From Novosphingobium hassiacum (GTDB lineage Bacteria; Pseudomonadota; Alphaproteobacteria; Sphingomonadales; Sphingomonadaceae), in the NCBI RefSeq assembly GCF_014196055.1, contig NZ_JACICY010000006.1:186001-250000 (forward strand): DNA of 64,000 nt, in the 5' to 3' direction. Below the pieces are notes generated by a model. The model was given only the letters and a program-made list of their open reading frames with translations, searched no databases and was not told the DNA's origin. The translations under genes and the position numbers were made by a program. Positions 53,789-62,710 of the stretch are shown in pieces; positions within the stretch are counted from its first letter, which is position 1; every line of letters starts with the position of its first letter.

Positions 53789-54817
53789 TCACGCCACAGC
53801 CAGCAACTCCGCCGCAGCCGGGCCTTCCTCGAGCAAAGCTATCAACCCGCGTTCGTGGCGTGAGAGCCAGCGGGTGGCGCGCGGCAGGCACAGCGTTTCG
53901 CGCCACTCATCCTGCCGATCGACCAGCGCCATCACGGCGGGATGGACGTAGCTTTTGCGCGCGATGGCGGGCGTGTTACCGAGGTGTTCGGAGACCTCGT
54001 TCAGCAGCGCCTTGAGCGGGACCTTCTCCTTGGCCTCAGCCAGCGTCTCGAATGCCAGCGCACTCGCGCGCCAAGTGCGGAAATGCTTCGCGGTGAAATC
54101 GTCACCCATCGTCTCGCGCAGCCATTCGTTGACTTCCGCCGAGCCGACTGGGCAGGCACTGCCATCGTCGTTCAGATACTGGAACAAGTTCTGTCCCGGC
54201 AGGTCACCCATCTTCTTGACGAAGCGGGCAAGGCCGCGGTCGGTGACGCGCATCTCGCGCTCCTTGCCCGATTTGGCGCGGAAGCGGAGGCGCAGGACGT
54301 GGCCCTTTACCTCGGCGTGGCGCATGCGCAGTGTGGTCGCGCCGAAGCTCTTGTTGGCGCGGACGTAAGCCTCGTTGCCGATGCGGATCGCGCCGCTGTC
54401 GAGCAGGCGGACGATCCCGGCGATGCAGCGTTCGCGGGTCAGCTGCGGGCTGTCGAGGTCTTCCTCGACGCGCTTGCGCACCAGCGGGAGCAGGCGGCCG
54501 AACGCGGCACAACGGTCGAACTTCTCGCCTTCGCGCGCGGTGCGGAAGCCGGGGTGATAGCGGTACTGCTTGCGGCCCTTGGCGTCGATCCCGGTGGCGA
54601 GGATGTGACCGTTGGCGGCGGGGCAGAACCATGCGTGTTCGTAGGCGGGCGGCAGGGCAATGGCGTTGAGCCGGTCGATCTCGTCGCGATCCTTGATGCG
54701 CGCGCCGGTGGCGTCGAAGTAGGCCCAACCCTTCCCCGACCGCTTTCGCGTAACGCCGGGCAGGCTGTCATCGACGAATACCAGACCGGGGTTGTGCGAA
54801 GGGGTATTGCTTTCCAT
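53789..54817 (-). CDS. DNA topoisomerase IB (eukaryote-like, poxvirus type)
   Basis: 342 residues. N-terminal GKGWAYFDATGARI domain, catalytic-core residues KQYRYHPGFR and RRSTWRAS-equivalent HFRTWRASALAF, and the nucleophile Tyr290 in ARKSYVHPAV. Relaxes supercoils through a 3'-phosphotyrosine. ATG 54817 is used; a longer start overlaps no extra homology. Confidence 0.92.
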   Translation of the reverse strand: MESNTPSHNPGLVFVDDSLPGVTRKRSGKGWAYFDATGARIKDRDEIDRLNAIALPPAYEHAWFCPAANGHILATGIDAKGRKQYRYHPGFRTAREGEKFDRCAAFGRLLPLVRKRVEEDLDSPQLTRERCIAGIVRLLDSGAIRIGNEAYVRANKSFGATTLRMRHAEVKGHVLRLRFRAKSGKEREMRVTDRGLARFVKKMGDLPGQNLFQYLNDDGSACPVGSAEVNEWLRETMGDDFTAKHFRTWRASALAFETLAEAKEKVPLKALLNEVSEHLGNTPAIARKSYVHPAVMALVDRQDEWRETLCLPRATRWLSRHERGLIALLEEGPAAAELLAVA

Positions 54818-54909
54818 GTTGAGGCAAACGGGCGAGGACCGCTTGCGGTTCCGGCTGCAACGCTTCATGATCGTATGTAACACTAACGATTTTCGAGAAG
54901 GAAGACGCG

Positions 54910-55779
54910 ATGGCTGAAGACTACGTTCCCCCCAAGGTGTGGACCTGGGACAAGGCCAATGGCGGCGCTTTCGCCAGCGTCAACCGCCCGGTCGCAGGGC
55001 CGACGAGCGAGAAGGAACTGCCGATCGGCGCGCATCCGTTTCAGGTCTATTCGCTGGGTACGCCCAACGGCCAGAAGGCCACGATCATGCTCGAAGAGCT
55101 GCTCCAGCTTGGCTTTGCCGAGGCCGAATACGATGCATGGCTGATCAAGATTTTCGAAGGCGACCAGTTTTCGAGCGGGTTCGTCGACATCAATCCCAAC
55201 TCCAAAATCCCCGCGATGGTCGACCGGTCAGGCCCCGAGCCGTTCCGCGTGTTCGAATCGGGCGCGATCCTGATGCATCTGGCCGAGAAGTTCGGCGTGC
55301 TACTGCCGACATCGGGCGCGGCGCGGGCCGAATGCCTTTCGTGGCTGTTCTGGCAGATCGGCAGTGCGCCATTCATCGGCGGCGGGTTCGGTCACTTCTA
55401 CCACTACGCGCCGATGAAGATTGAATATGCGATCGACCGCTACGCCATGGAAACCAAGCGCCTGTTCGACGTGGCCAACCGGCAACTGGCCAAGACGCGG
55501 TTCCTGGCGGGCGATGACTACACCATCGCCGACCTTGCGACCTACACCTGGTTCGGCAACCTCTATCGCGGCGAGGCCTATGGCGAGGCGGCAACGTTCC
55601 TGTCGATGCACGAATACGAACACGTCGGCCGCTGGGTCGGCGAGATCAACGCGCGCCCCGGCGTGTTGCGCGGGCGATTGGTGAACAACTCGGCCAAGGG
55701 CATCCCCGAGCGCCATTCCGCTGCCGATTTTGATGCGCTCCCGCCAGAATCGCTGGAACAGATCATCCAGAACAAGTGA
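54910..55779 (+). CDS. yghU: Glutathione S-transferase-like disulfide-bond oxidoreductase (YghU)
   Basis: 289 residues. An N-terminal extension (YVPPKVWTWDKANGGAFASVNRPVAG) precedes the thioredoxin-like domain, as in YghU. TPNGQKATIMLEE holds the Thr/Asn active-site region, and VFESGAILMHLAEKFG the glutathione contact. The alpha-helical C-terminal domain is FLAGDDYTIADLATYTW. Confidence 0.9.
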   Translation: MAEDYVPPKVWTWDKANGGAFASVNRPVAGPTSEKELPIGAHPFQVYSLGTPNGQKATIMLEELLQLGFAEAEYDAWLIKIFEGDQFSSGFVDINPNSKIPAMVDRSGPEPFRVFESGAILMHLAEKFGVLLPTSGAARAECLSWLFWQIGSAPFIGGGFGHFYHYAPMKIEYAIDRYAMETKRLFDVANRQLAKTRFLAGDDYTIADLATYTWFGNLYRGEAYGEAATFLSMHEYEHVGRWVGEINARPGVLRGRLVNNSAKGIPERHSAADFDALPPESLEQIIQNK

Positions 55780-55855
55780 TCGACAAGGGGGACAGGCAAA
55801 GTGCTTTTGTCCCCCTTTTCATTCACGTCCCCCGCGCTATAAGCGCGCCTCCTGC

Positions 55856-55930
55856 TGGGGCGTCGCCAAGTGGTAAGGCAGCGGCTTTTGATGCCGCCAT
55901 TCGCAGGTTCGAATCCTGCCGCCCCAGCCA
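55856..55930 (+). tRNA. tRNA-Gln (TTG anticodon)
   Basis: Complete cloverleaf: acceptor TGGGGCG with CGCCCCA, anticodon stem GCGGC/GCCGC with loop TTTTGAT (anticodon TTG at 55888-55890), T-arm GCAGG-TTCGAAT-CCTGC, and an encoded CCA at 55928-55930. Confidence 0.97.
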
Positions 55931-55946
55931 GTTCACCACATTCTGA

Positions 55947-56858
55947 TCACTCAGTTCGCGCTGGCACCGGTACGATGATGAAGTGATCGTGGACCTGTGG
56001 CTGATCGGGCGTGTCGAGCTTCGCCTTCAGGCCTTCGCGCAGTTCGGCGATCTGGCTTGCCGGCAGTTCCAGCCGGTGTTCATCGGGATGGGTCGGGGCT
56101 TCGTGGCCGTAGTCCTTGCCCGGAGCGCGGGTCATTTCGATGTGCGCGCCGAGCGCGGCGCGGATCGGGTGCGTGGCGGCGAAGGCGGTGAGGCGGGCGA
56201 CGCTGGCGCGGTTGTCGTCCATGAAATTGACCGGGACGTAGAGCCTGCCGGGATAGAGCGTGTCGCCCGAGAGCAGGATCTTCAATCGCGGATCGTAGAC
56301 CATGATCGCAGCGGCCTGATGGCCGGGTGTGGGGATGATGCCGAGCTTGCGACCGCCGAGGTCGAAAGCGGCGATCTGGTCGGGCCATTTGGCGATGCCG
56401 AACGCGCCAGCGACATCGGCGGGCTTGTGTCCGACGACGGTGGTGTCGGGGCGATCCTTGAATGCGCTGTCACCCGCCACGTGATCGCCGTGGCTGTGGC
56501 TGTGCGCGACGAGCAGCGGGATCGAGGTGCGTTTGTGATCGGCCAGCCACTCAGAGATCAGCCTGTCGACCGTAGGCCTGACCCGGCCGCCTTCAGCCCC
56601 TGTGTCGATCAGCAGGGCCTTGTCGCGCCCGAAGAGCAGATAGAGGAACGGCGCTTCGAAGTTGGTCCGGACCGATTGCCGGATGACGAAGGTGTCGGCG
56701 TCGAGCGCCTGCACTTGTGTGGCGGGTTCATCGCCGTTGGTGCCGTCGATCCAGCGTTCGGCGAACAGTGTCGGGGCACCGGCAGTCTTGGCGGTGGCCA
56801 TACTGCCCGAGCAGCCTGCGATCATCAGGGCTGCGGCGATCCGGATAGGCCAAGCCAT
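55947..56858 (-). CDS. Metallo-beta-lactamase-fold lipoprotein
   Basis: 303 residues from ATG 56858. Begins with a lipoprotein signal with lipobox IAGC (Cys16). Zinc motif HSHSHGDH (119-126) is followed by a later TPGHQ and SGDTLYPGR, as in MBL-fold hydrolases. No beta-lactamase-specific subclass motif was identified, so it is left as a general MBL-fold hydrolase. Predicted envelope location. Confidence 0.85.
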   Translation of the reverse strand: MAWPIRIAAALMIAGCSGSMATAKTAGAPTLFAERWIDGTNGDEPATQVQALDADTFVIRQSVRTNFEAPFLYLLFGRDKALLIDTGAEGGRVRPTVDRLISEWLADHKRTSIPLLVAHSHSHGDHVAGDSAFKDRPDTTVVGHKPADVAGAFGIAKWPDQIAAFDLGGRKLGIIPTPGHQAAAIMVYDPRLKILLSGDTLYPGRLYVPVNFMDDNRASVARLTAFAATHPIRAALGAHIEMTRAPGKDYGHEAPTHPDEHRLELPASQIAELREGLKAKLDTPDQPQVHDHFIIVPVPARTE

Positions 56859-56935
56859 GCGCGTTCCCCTTAGGCAGTGCACCGAAACGGCGGCGGGGCG
56901 CCATCCCCCCGGAATGGCACCCCGTGCTTTGCGGA

Positions 56936-59353
56936 TCAGTACTTGAACCGCGCTTCGAGACCGAATGTGCGTGGATTGATGACCGTGCGCCTGTAGTAGC
57001 GCAGGACCACGCCATCGTTGAGGCCAACGCGAGAGCGGTCGTTGGAGACCGAGGCGATCGCATATTTGTCGAAGATGTTGTTGGCGAACAACCCGATGCT
57101 GTAAGTGTCGCCTTCGTAAGTCAGCGATGCGCGATGCAGCGTGTAACCCGGCAGCTTGTCACCGAAGGCACGCTCCCAGCCGAGGCGCGTCACCACATCG
57201 CCTCGATAGGTTGCGGTCCAGTCCGCGACGAGGTTGCCGTCCCTGAACGGCATGGTGTAGCTCGCTCCGAGGCTTCCACTGTGCTTGGTCGAACCCGGCA
57301 GGCGGTCGCCCGACAGCGCATTGAGCTGGATCGGGCTGCTGGGATAGCTCCCGGCCGGGCTGTTGACCGCGATGATCCCCGGAACGTCCTGGGTCAGCTT
57401 GGCATCGGTGTAGGAATAGGTGCCCCGGATCGACAATCCGTCCACCGGACGCAGTTGGAACGAACCTTCGACGCCTTGCGACTTGCCCGTGCCACCGTTG
57501 ACCGTGATCCCGACGATCCCGTTGATGGTCGCAGACGCCAGCTGGATGCCGTCCCAGTCGATCTTGAACGCGTTGAGGTTCAAGGTCAGCTTGCGCTCGA
57601 ACAACTGCGCGCGAACGCCGACTTCGATGTTCTTGGTCGTGTCCGGCCCATAGGCGACTTCGTTCGGCAAGGCGCAGACGTTCTGGAACGGCGGCGGCTT
57701 GAGTGGCAGGACGCAAGGCGCGACGTTGTTGGGTCCGCCGATGCGATACCCTTTGCTGTACGTCGCATAGATCATGAGGTCGGGCGTGAAGTTGTAAGAT
57801 GTGTTGAACTTCCAGACCCAGCCGGTCTTCTTCGAGGTTCCGCCTGCTGACGGGAGATCATAGGGGCTGATCGGATCACCCAGCAACGGGACCACCGCGC
57901 GGCCTGCCCGTTCGACTTCGTAACCGAAATAGCGCGCGCCTGCAGTTACCTGCCACTCTGGCACGATCCGGAACGTGCCTTCGCCGAAGACCGCCTTCTC
58001 GGTCACCTTGGACCGCACGAAAGACGCATACTCGACCTCATCCGGATTGGTCGCGAGATCGACGAACGGGTGTCCCGGCAGGATCTCGCGGTAATCCTGC
58101 TGCAGTTTCTGCTGGTTGTAGAACCCGCCGAGCACCCAGTTGAACGGGCCGCCGTGGCGCGACACGAAGCGGACTTCTTGGTTGAACTGCTTGCGGGTGT
58201 TCTGGCTCTCGTTGTAGCTCGAGAAAGCCGGGAACAGCTCGTAATCGTAGTCGAGGTCGAGCAGCAGGTCGGTATTGTCCGATTGTGCGTTGTTCCGGAC
58301 ATTGGTGTAGGCGGTCGTCGCCACAAGATCCGCTATATCGAAAAGATTGGCGTTGATTTCCATGCTGACCAGGTGCGCGCGGCGCTTGACCGGCTCGGCA
58401 TAGCGGGCGGCGCTTTGATACTTGCCCGTGCCCAGCACACCGTTGCTGTTGTACTGACCGCCATCGGTCTTGGTCTGCTGGTAGCCGTACGTGAAAATCG
58501 CTTTGAGATCGTCGCTCGCCTGGATCAGCAGCTGATTGCGCGTGGTGAAGGTCTTTTCGAAGTTCAAATCCTTGCGCGTGGTCAGGTTCGCTGCGTAGCC
58601 CGCCTCGGTCACGCCGCCGGGGCCGTCGGGCTGTGGCAGTGAGACGCCGGGGTTCTGAAGAATGCGCGTATAGTCGATGAAGCCCGGATCGTAATAATAG
58701 CCGGTCGCCGATCGGAAGGCGACGTGATCCTTGATGATCGGAATATTGATCATGGCGTCAGCTTGATAGCCAAACTTGCTGCCATGTTCCTTGCCGTAGA
58801 AGCGCCCGTGTACTTCGGCTTCGAAGGTATCGGTATTGGGGCGGTTGGGAATGTTGCGGATCGCGCCTGCCAGCGTGCCGAGGCCATAGAGCGTGCCCTG
58901 TGGGCCGAGCAGCGTTTCAACGCGTGCGATGTCGAGCAGCTTGAAGTCGTAGTAGAGCGGAACCTCGCCCAGATAGACGCCCAGGGCGTTATCGTATGTG
59001 TTGCCGGATGCGCTGGCGTCCGAAGCGTTGAGGCCGCGCAGTACGATTGTTCCGGTAGCACCCGGGCCTGTGTCAGCGATCGTAATGCCTGGGGTAAAAT
59101 CGGCGATATCGCGAATGTCGTCGATACGCTGGCGCGAGAGCTGCTCGGCGCCGACAGCGCTGATGTTGATCGGCACGTCCTGGAGCGAGGTTGCCCGGCG
59201 TGTAGCGGTGACCACGATCTCGCCCGCATTGCCGCTCTGATCGGCCTGCGGTTCAGCCGACGGCGTGGCGCCCTGCGCGAATGCCGTGGTGGTCGTGGCG
59301 CCCATCAGGATGGTCGCGCCTAGCAATGCGTTCCGAAACAGTTTCATAGTCAC
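56936..59353 (-). CDS. TonB-dependent outer-membrane receptor
   Basis: 805 residues. Signal peptide (cleavage near AFAQ), TonB-box-like EIVVTATRR (about 44-52), a plug domain with LVRG-type 'VLRGLN' and VETLLGPQGTLYGLGTLAGAI, and a 22-strand barrel ending in the aromatic LEARFKY. No strain-specific siderophore signature is obvious. It diverges from the ABC/DUF1989 operon and shares its operator-like repeats (59611-59636), so it is predicted to import the same substrate. Confidence 0.93.
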   Translation of the reverse strand: MTMKLFRNALLGATILMGATTTTAFAQGATPSAEPQADQSGNAGEIVVTATRRATSLQDVPINISAVGAEQLSRQRIDDIRDIADFTPGITIADTGPGATGTIVLRGLNASDASASGNTYDNALGVYLGEVPLYYDFKLLDIARVETLLGPQGTLYGLGTLAGAIRNIPNRPNTDTFEAEVHGRFYGKEHGSKFGYQADAMINIPIIKDHVAFRSATGYYYDPGFIDYTRILQNPGVSLPQPDGPGGVTEAGYAANLTTRKDLNFEKTFTTRNQLLIQASDDLKAIFTYGYQQTKTDGGQYNSNGVLGTGKYQSAARYAEPVKRRAHLVSMEINANLFDIADLVATTAYTNVRNNAQSDNTDLLLDLDYDYELFPAFSSYNESQNTRKQFNQEVRFVSRHGGPFNWVLGGFYNQQKLQQDYREILPGHPFVDLATNPDEVEYASFVRSKVTEKAVFGEGTFRIVPEWQVTAGARYFGYEVERAGRAVVPLLGDPISPYDLPSAGGTSKKTGWVWKFNTSYNFTPDLMIYATYSKGYRIGGPNNVAPCVLPLKPPPFQNVCALPNEVAYGPDTTKNIEVGVRAQLFERKLTLNLNAFKIDWDGIQLASATINGIVGITVNGGTGKSQGVEGSFQLRPVDGLSIRGTYSYTDAKLTQDVPGIIAVNSPAGSYPSSPIQLNALSGDRLPGSTKHSGSLGASYTMPFRDGNLVADWTATYRGDVVTRLGWERAFGDKLPGYTLHRASLTYEGDTYSIGLFANNIFDKYAIASVSNDRSRVGLNDGVVLRYYRRTVINPRTFGLEARFKY

Positions 59354-59597
59354 CTGATCCCTCGCGGTTCAGCCGATCTTCAGTGACATCTTTCCCATTG
59401 GCGCTCTGGACACACCGGCACCTTGTCGGCCGCAGTACGGCCGATTGTTGTCTATAAATTCCTTGGCATTCACCGACGTCTGCGACGCACGAAGCGTCTG
59501 GCCGCCGCATGAAGCTTCCGACCTTGAAATCTCATTCCAGTCGGCGATCGCCGACGGTCCGCCCTTCTGCCCGCCGCTTCAATCTGAGCGGCTGGGC

Positions 59598-59636
59598 TAT
59601 ACGGTATGGATATTACCTAATGCGTCAAGCGTAATA
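59598..59636 (-). promoter_or_regulatory. Receptor-side operator (26-bp dyad) and candidate promoter
   Basis: TATTAC (59611-59616) with GTAATA (59631-59636), 14-bp spacer. On the minus strand TTGACG (59628-59623) lies inside the spacer and CGTATA (59603-59598) is a possible -10 nineteen bases on. The dyad matches one near the transporter gene in arms and length. Probably controls the receptor gene; leader about 245 bases. Confidence 0.6.
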
Positions 59637-59889
59637 ATTGTGCAGCTGCGCACTTTACGTACATGCCATGCTGCGATGCACAAATACGCAGTTTGGACGC
59701 GGCTGTGCTGTGACGGGTCCGAGCAACACAAAAGCCCGCAGCAACGCACCGGCAGGCAGCGGCGCAACACCGCACTCGTTCGGTTGCGCTGCGTCGTCCC
59801 AGCCATATCCGCCTGCGTATGTTGACGCATGGCTAGATCGCCGAGGCTGTCGCCATGACTACGGCGGTCATTGGCGTCTGCTGCTGTGG
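59637..59889. other. Non-coding middle of the receptor/transporter divergent region
   Basis: No gene is credible here. It holds a strong stem-loop (59756-59792, arms GCAG..CGCAAC and GTTGCGCTGC with a small bulge) and a second dyad CGCCATGAC / GTCATTGGCG (59851-59859 with 59867-59876). Neither matched a known riboswitch on inspection. Confidence 0.5.
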
Positions 59890-59916
59890 TATTACCTTTT
59901 CTTCGTTGGGTAATAT
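59890..59916 (+). promoter_or_regulatory. Transporter-side operator (26-bp dyad) over a -10 box
   Basis: TATTACC (59890-59896) with GGTAATA (59909-59915), 12-bp spacer, giving the same 26-bp span and TATTACCT left end as the receptor-side site. The right arm overlaps TAATAT (59911-59916), a good -10 box; no good -35 is seen. Likely repressor site for the ABC/regulator/DUF1989 operon, with start codon at 59976. Confidence 0.65.
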
Positions 59917-59975
59917 TTTTCGATGGACAAGTGGCTTGCGGCTGGTGATGCTGCGTTTGCGAAAGGGGTCGAATC

Positions 59976-61058
59976 ATGATCAAGCTTGTTGGCAGGGTTG
60001 GCACTAGCCTTTTGATCGCCGGATCGCTGGCGCTGGCATCGTGTTCCAAGGCTCCAGATCCGGCGACCACGCCGCGCACCGAGTTCAGCATCGGCTGGTC
60101 GATCTATGCCGGATGGATGCCTTGGCCCTATGCCCAGCAGGCTGGCATCGTGAAGAAATGGGCCGACAAGTACGGCATCAAGATCAACGTCGTGCAGGTC
60201 AACGACTACGTTGAATCGATCAACCAGTACACGGCCGGCAAGTTCGATGGCGTGACGGTGACCAACATGGACGCGCTGACGATCCCGGCCGCTGGCGGCA
60301 AGGACACCAGCGCGATCATCGTCGGCGATTATTCCAACGGCAACGATGGCATCCTGCTCAAGGGCGCGGACAATCTTGCCGCGATCAAGGGGCGTCAGGT
60401 CTATCTCGTCGAGCTTTCGGTGTCGCATTACCTGCTGGCGCGCGGGCTTGAAACGGCGGGATTGAAGCCGACCGACGTCAAGACGGTCAACACCTCCGAC
60501 GCCGATATTGTCGGGGCCTTCTCCAGCCCCGATGCCAGCGCGGCAGTCGCCTGGAACCCGCAGCTTTCGGTGATGAAGGGCCAGGCGGGCGCGAAGGAAG
60601 TATTCAACTCCTCGCAGATCCCCGGCGAGATCCTCGACCTGATGGTCGTCGATACCGCCACCCTCAAGGCCAACCCGAACCTGGGAAAGGCGCTGGCGGG
60701 CATCTGGTACGAGACCGTGGCGCTGATGCAGCGGCAGGACGCGCAGGGCAAGGAAGCGCGCGCGGCGATGGCCAAGCTGGCCGGCACCAGCCCCGAGGAA
60801 TTCGACAAGCAGCTTTCGACGACATTCCTTTATGCCGAGCCCAAGGCTGCGGTCGCGGCGGCAGCCTCGCCTGCCCTGATCAAAACGATGACGCTGGTGC
60901 GCGACTTCAGTTTCTCGAAGGGGCTGTTCAAGGGCGCGGCGTCGGCTGACGCAGTGGGCATGGCCTTCCCCGGCGGCAAGACGCTCGGCAATCCGCAAGC
61001 CGTGACGTTCCGCTTCGACGACAGCTTCATGACGCTTGCCGCTGACGGCAAGCTCTGA
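59976..61058 (+). CDS. ABC substrate-binding lipoprotein, urea/guanidine carboxylase-region type
   Basis: 360 residues. Lipobox LASC (Cys23) after a basic-hydrophobic signal; then a NitT/TauT-fold solute-binding domain starting FSIGWSIYAGWMPWPYAQQAG, with VTVTNMDALTIPAAGG and DYSNGNDGILLKG. The family occurs next to 'urea' (guanidine) carboxylase genes. AAGGGG lies eight bases before the ATG. First gene of the operon. Confidence 0.88.
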   Translation: MIKLVGRVGTSLLIAGSLALASCSKAPDPATTPRTEFSIGWSIYAGWMPWPYAQQAGIVKKWADKYGIKINVVQVNDYVESINQYTAGKFDGVTVTNMDALTIPAAGGKDTSAIIVGDYSNGNDGILLKGADNLAAIKGRQVYLVELSVSHYLLARGLETAGLKPTDVKTVNTSDADIVGAFSSPDASAAVAWNPQLSVMKGQAGAKEVFNSSQIPGEILDLMVVDTATLKANPNLGKALAGIWYETVALMQRQDAQGKEARAAMAKLAGTSPEEFDKQLSTTFLYAEPKAAVAAAASPALIKTMTLVRDFSFSKGLFKGAASADAVGMAFPGGKTLGNPQAVTFRFDDSFMTLAADGKL

Positions 61059-61094
61059 TCGCGTGGTCCCGGCTCAGCCCAAGGATTTGACGAT

Positions 61095-61910
61095 ATGCGT
61101 TGGGTAAACCGACACGTCGGTCGCAGGGACAGCGTCCTGCTGGGCGCGCTGCCGATCCTGCTGCTGGTGCTGCTCTATGTGTTCATGGCAGCAGAGCGCC
61201 ACGCCGCCAATCCAATGGACAAGATCCTGCCGCTGCCCAGCGGCATGGCCAAGGGCATGGCGGCGCTGCTGTTCCAGCCGGACCAGCTGACCGGGCAACT
61301 GGTGTTCTGGGCCGACACGCTGGCGAGCCTTCAGCGACTGGGCCTGGGGCTTGGTATCGCGACGGCTTCGGCGCTGCTGATCGGGCTGGTGCTGGGCGTA
61401 CTGCCTCCGGTGCGCGCGATGTTCGGGCCGCTGGTAACCGCGATAGCGGTGATCCCGCCGATCGCGCTGCTGCCGATCCTGTTCATCGCGCTGGGGCTTG
61501 GCGAGACCGCGAAAGTCGCGCTGATCGTGATCGGCATCGCGCCGGTCATGGTGCGTGACCTCGCCGCGCACATCGCCGACCTGCCGCGAGAGCAGATCGT
61601 CAAGGCGCAGACGCTGGGCGCGAACTCTTGGCAGATCATGATCCGCGTCGCGCTGCCACAAGCGATGCCGCGTCTGATCCATGCGGTGCGGCTGTCGCTC
61701 GGCCCCGCATGGGTGTTCCTGATCTCGGCTGAGGCGATCGCGTCGGACGTGGGCCTAGGCTACCGCATCTTCCTCGTGCGGCGCTATCTGTCGATGGACG
61801 TGATCATACCCTACGTCGCGTGGATCGCGCTTCTGGCGATCCTGATGGACGTCGCGCTGGTCCAGATCAGCCGCCGCGCCTTCCCCTGGGCACATGGAGC
61901 CGGACATTGA
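61095..61910 (+). CDS. ABC transporter permease
   Basis: 271 residues with about six hydrophobic helices and the permease EAA-like motif AHIADLPREQIVKAQTLGANSWQIM (about 155-179), of the BPD_transp_1 family. AAGGA lies before the ATG. Its TGA overlaps the ATPase start as TTGA. Confidence 0.9.
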   Translation: MRWVNRHVGRRDSVLLGALPILLLVLLYVFMAAERHAANPMDKILPLPSGMAKGMAALLFQPDQLTGQLVFWADTLASLQRLGLGLGIATASALLIGLVLGVLPPVRAMFGPLVTAIAVIPPIALLPILFIALGLGETAKVALIVIGIAPVMVRDLAAHIADLPREQIVKAQTLGANSWQIMIRVALPQAMPRLIHAVRLSLGPAWVFLISAEAIASDVGLGYRIFLVRRYLSMDVIIPYVAWIALLAILMDVALVQISRRAFPWAHGAGH

Positions 61911-62710
61911 GCGCGCTCCTCAGCCTGCAGAACATCTGGGTCGAATACGGCGACAAGGTCGTGCTCGAGAAGGTCAACCTCGATATCGAGGCAGGATCTT
62001 TCGTGTCGATCGTGGGGCCATCGGGCGCGGGCAAGAGCAGCCTGCTGCGCGTGGTGCTGGGGCAGGAAGTGCCGACGCGCGGAACCTTGCTGCTCGACGG
62101 GACGCCGTTGACGCCCGAATGTGGTCCGGACCGCGGGGTGGTGTTCCAGCGCTATTCGGTGTTTCCGCACCTCTCGGCGCTCAAGAATGTCGTGTTCGGC
62201 CTCGAATGTGCGCAGGCGCCGTTCTCGGCGCGGCTGTTCGGAACTGCGCGACAAGCCGCACGCGACGAGGCCATCGAGATGCTCAAGGCGGTGGGTCTGG
62301 GAGACAGTCTGAACCTCTATCCCGCGCAGCTTTCAGGCGGAATGCAGCAGCGCTTGGCCATTGCGCAAGCGCTGATCAAGCGCCCGCGCATCCTGCTGCT
62401 GGACGAGCCGTTCGGCGCGCTGGATCCGGGTATCCGCGCCGACATGCACGCGCTGATCACCAAGCTGTGGCGCGATTATTCACTGACGATCATCATGGTC
62501 ACGCACGACATTCGCGAGGCATTCACGCTGGGCACGCGCGTGCTCGCGCTCGACAAGCGTCGCCATGATCCGCACGCGCCGCACCGCTATGGCGCGACCG
62601 CAGTTTACGACCTGCCCGTGCGTCGCCGCATCAAGACCACGACCGACGAGGAATTGCTCGCCGAAGCGGCCAGCCTGCAGGAAAATGAGGAAAGGATGGC
62701 ACATGAGTAG
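61907..62710 (+). CDS. ABC transporter ATP-binding protein
   Basis: About 267 residues from a TTG that overlaps the permease stop. Walker A GPSGAGKS (37-44), Q-loop VFQRYSVFPHLSALKN, signature LSGGMQQRLAIAQAL, Walker B LLLDEPFGALD and H-loop MVTHDIREAF. Belongs to the nitrate/taurine-type ATPases. Stop overlaps the regulator gene. Confidence 0.93.
   Translation: MSALLSLQNIWVEYGDKVVLEKVNLDIEAGSFVSIVGPSGAGKSSLLRVVLGQEVPTRGTLLLDGTPLTPECGPDRGVVFQRYSVFPHLSALKNVVFGLECAQAPFSARLFGTARQAARDEAIEMLKAVGLGDSLNLYPAQLSGGMQQRLAIAQALIKRPRILLLDEPFGALDPGIRADMHALITKLWRDYSLTIIMVTHDIREAFTLGTRVLALDKRRHDPHAPHRYGATAVYDLPVRRRIKTTTDEELLAEAASLQENEERMAHE

Noticed and set aside
59700..59760. Possible guanidine-I (ykkC) riboswitch before the ABC operon
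   Set aside because: GGTCCGAG and AAAAGCCCG are present, but the upstream CTAGGGTTCCG core is missing and the spacing is far shorter than in the known fold. A covariance search is needed.
59851..59876. Guanidine-II-like ACGG hairpin
   Set aside because: One hairpin with ACGG near its loop exists, but the loop is not closed as in the consensus and no second matching hairpin was found.
59638..59913. Small protein-coding gene inside the divergent region
   Set aside because: Cys/Arg/Trp-rich translation without ribosome-binding site, overlapping the operator and dyads; looks like a shadow reading frame.
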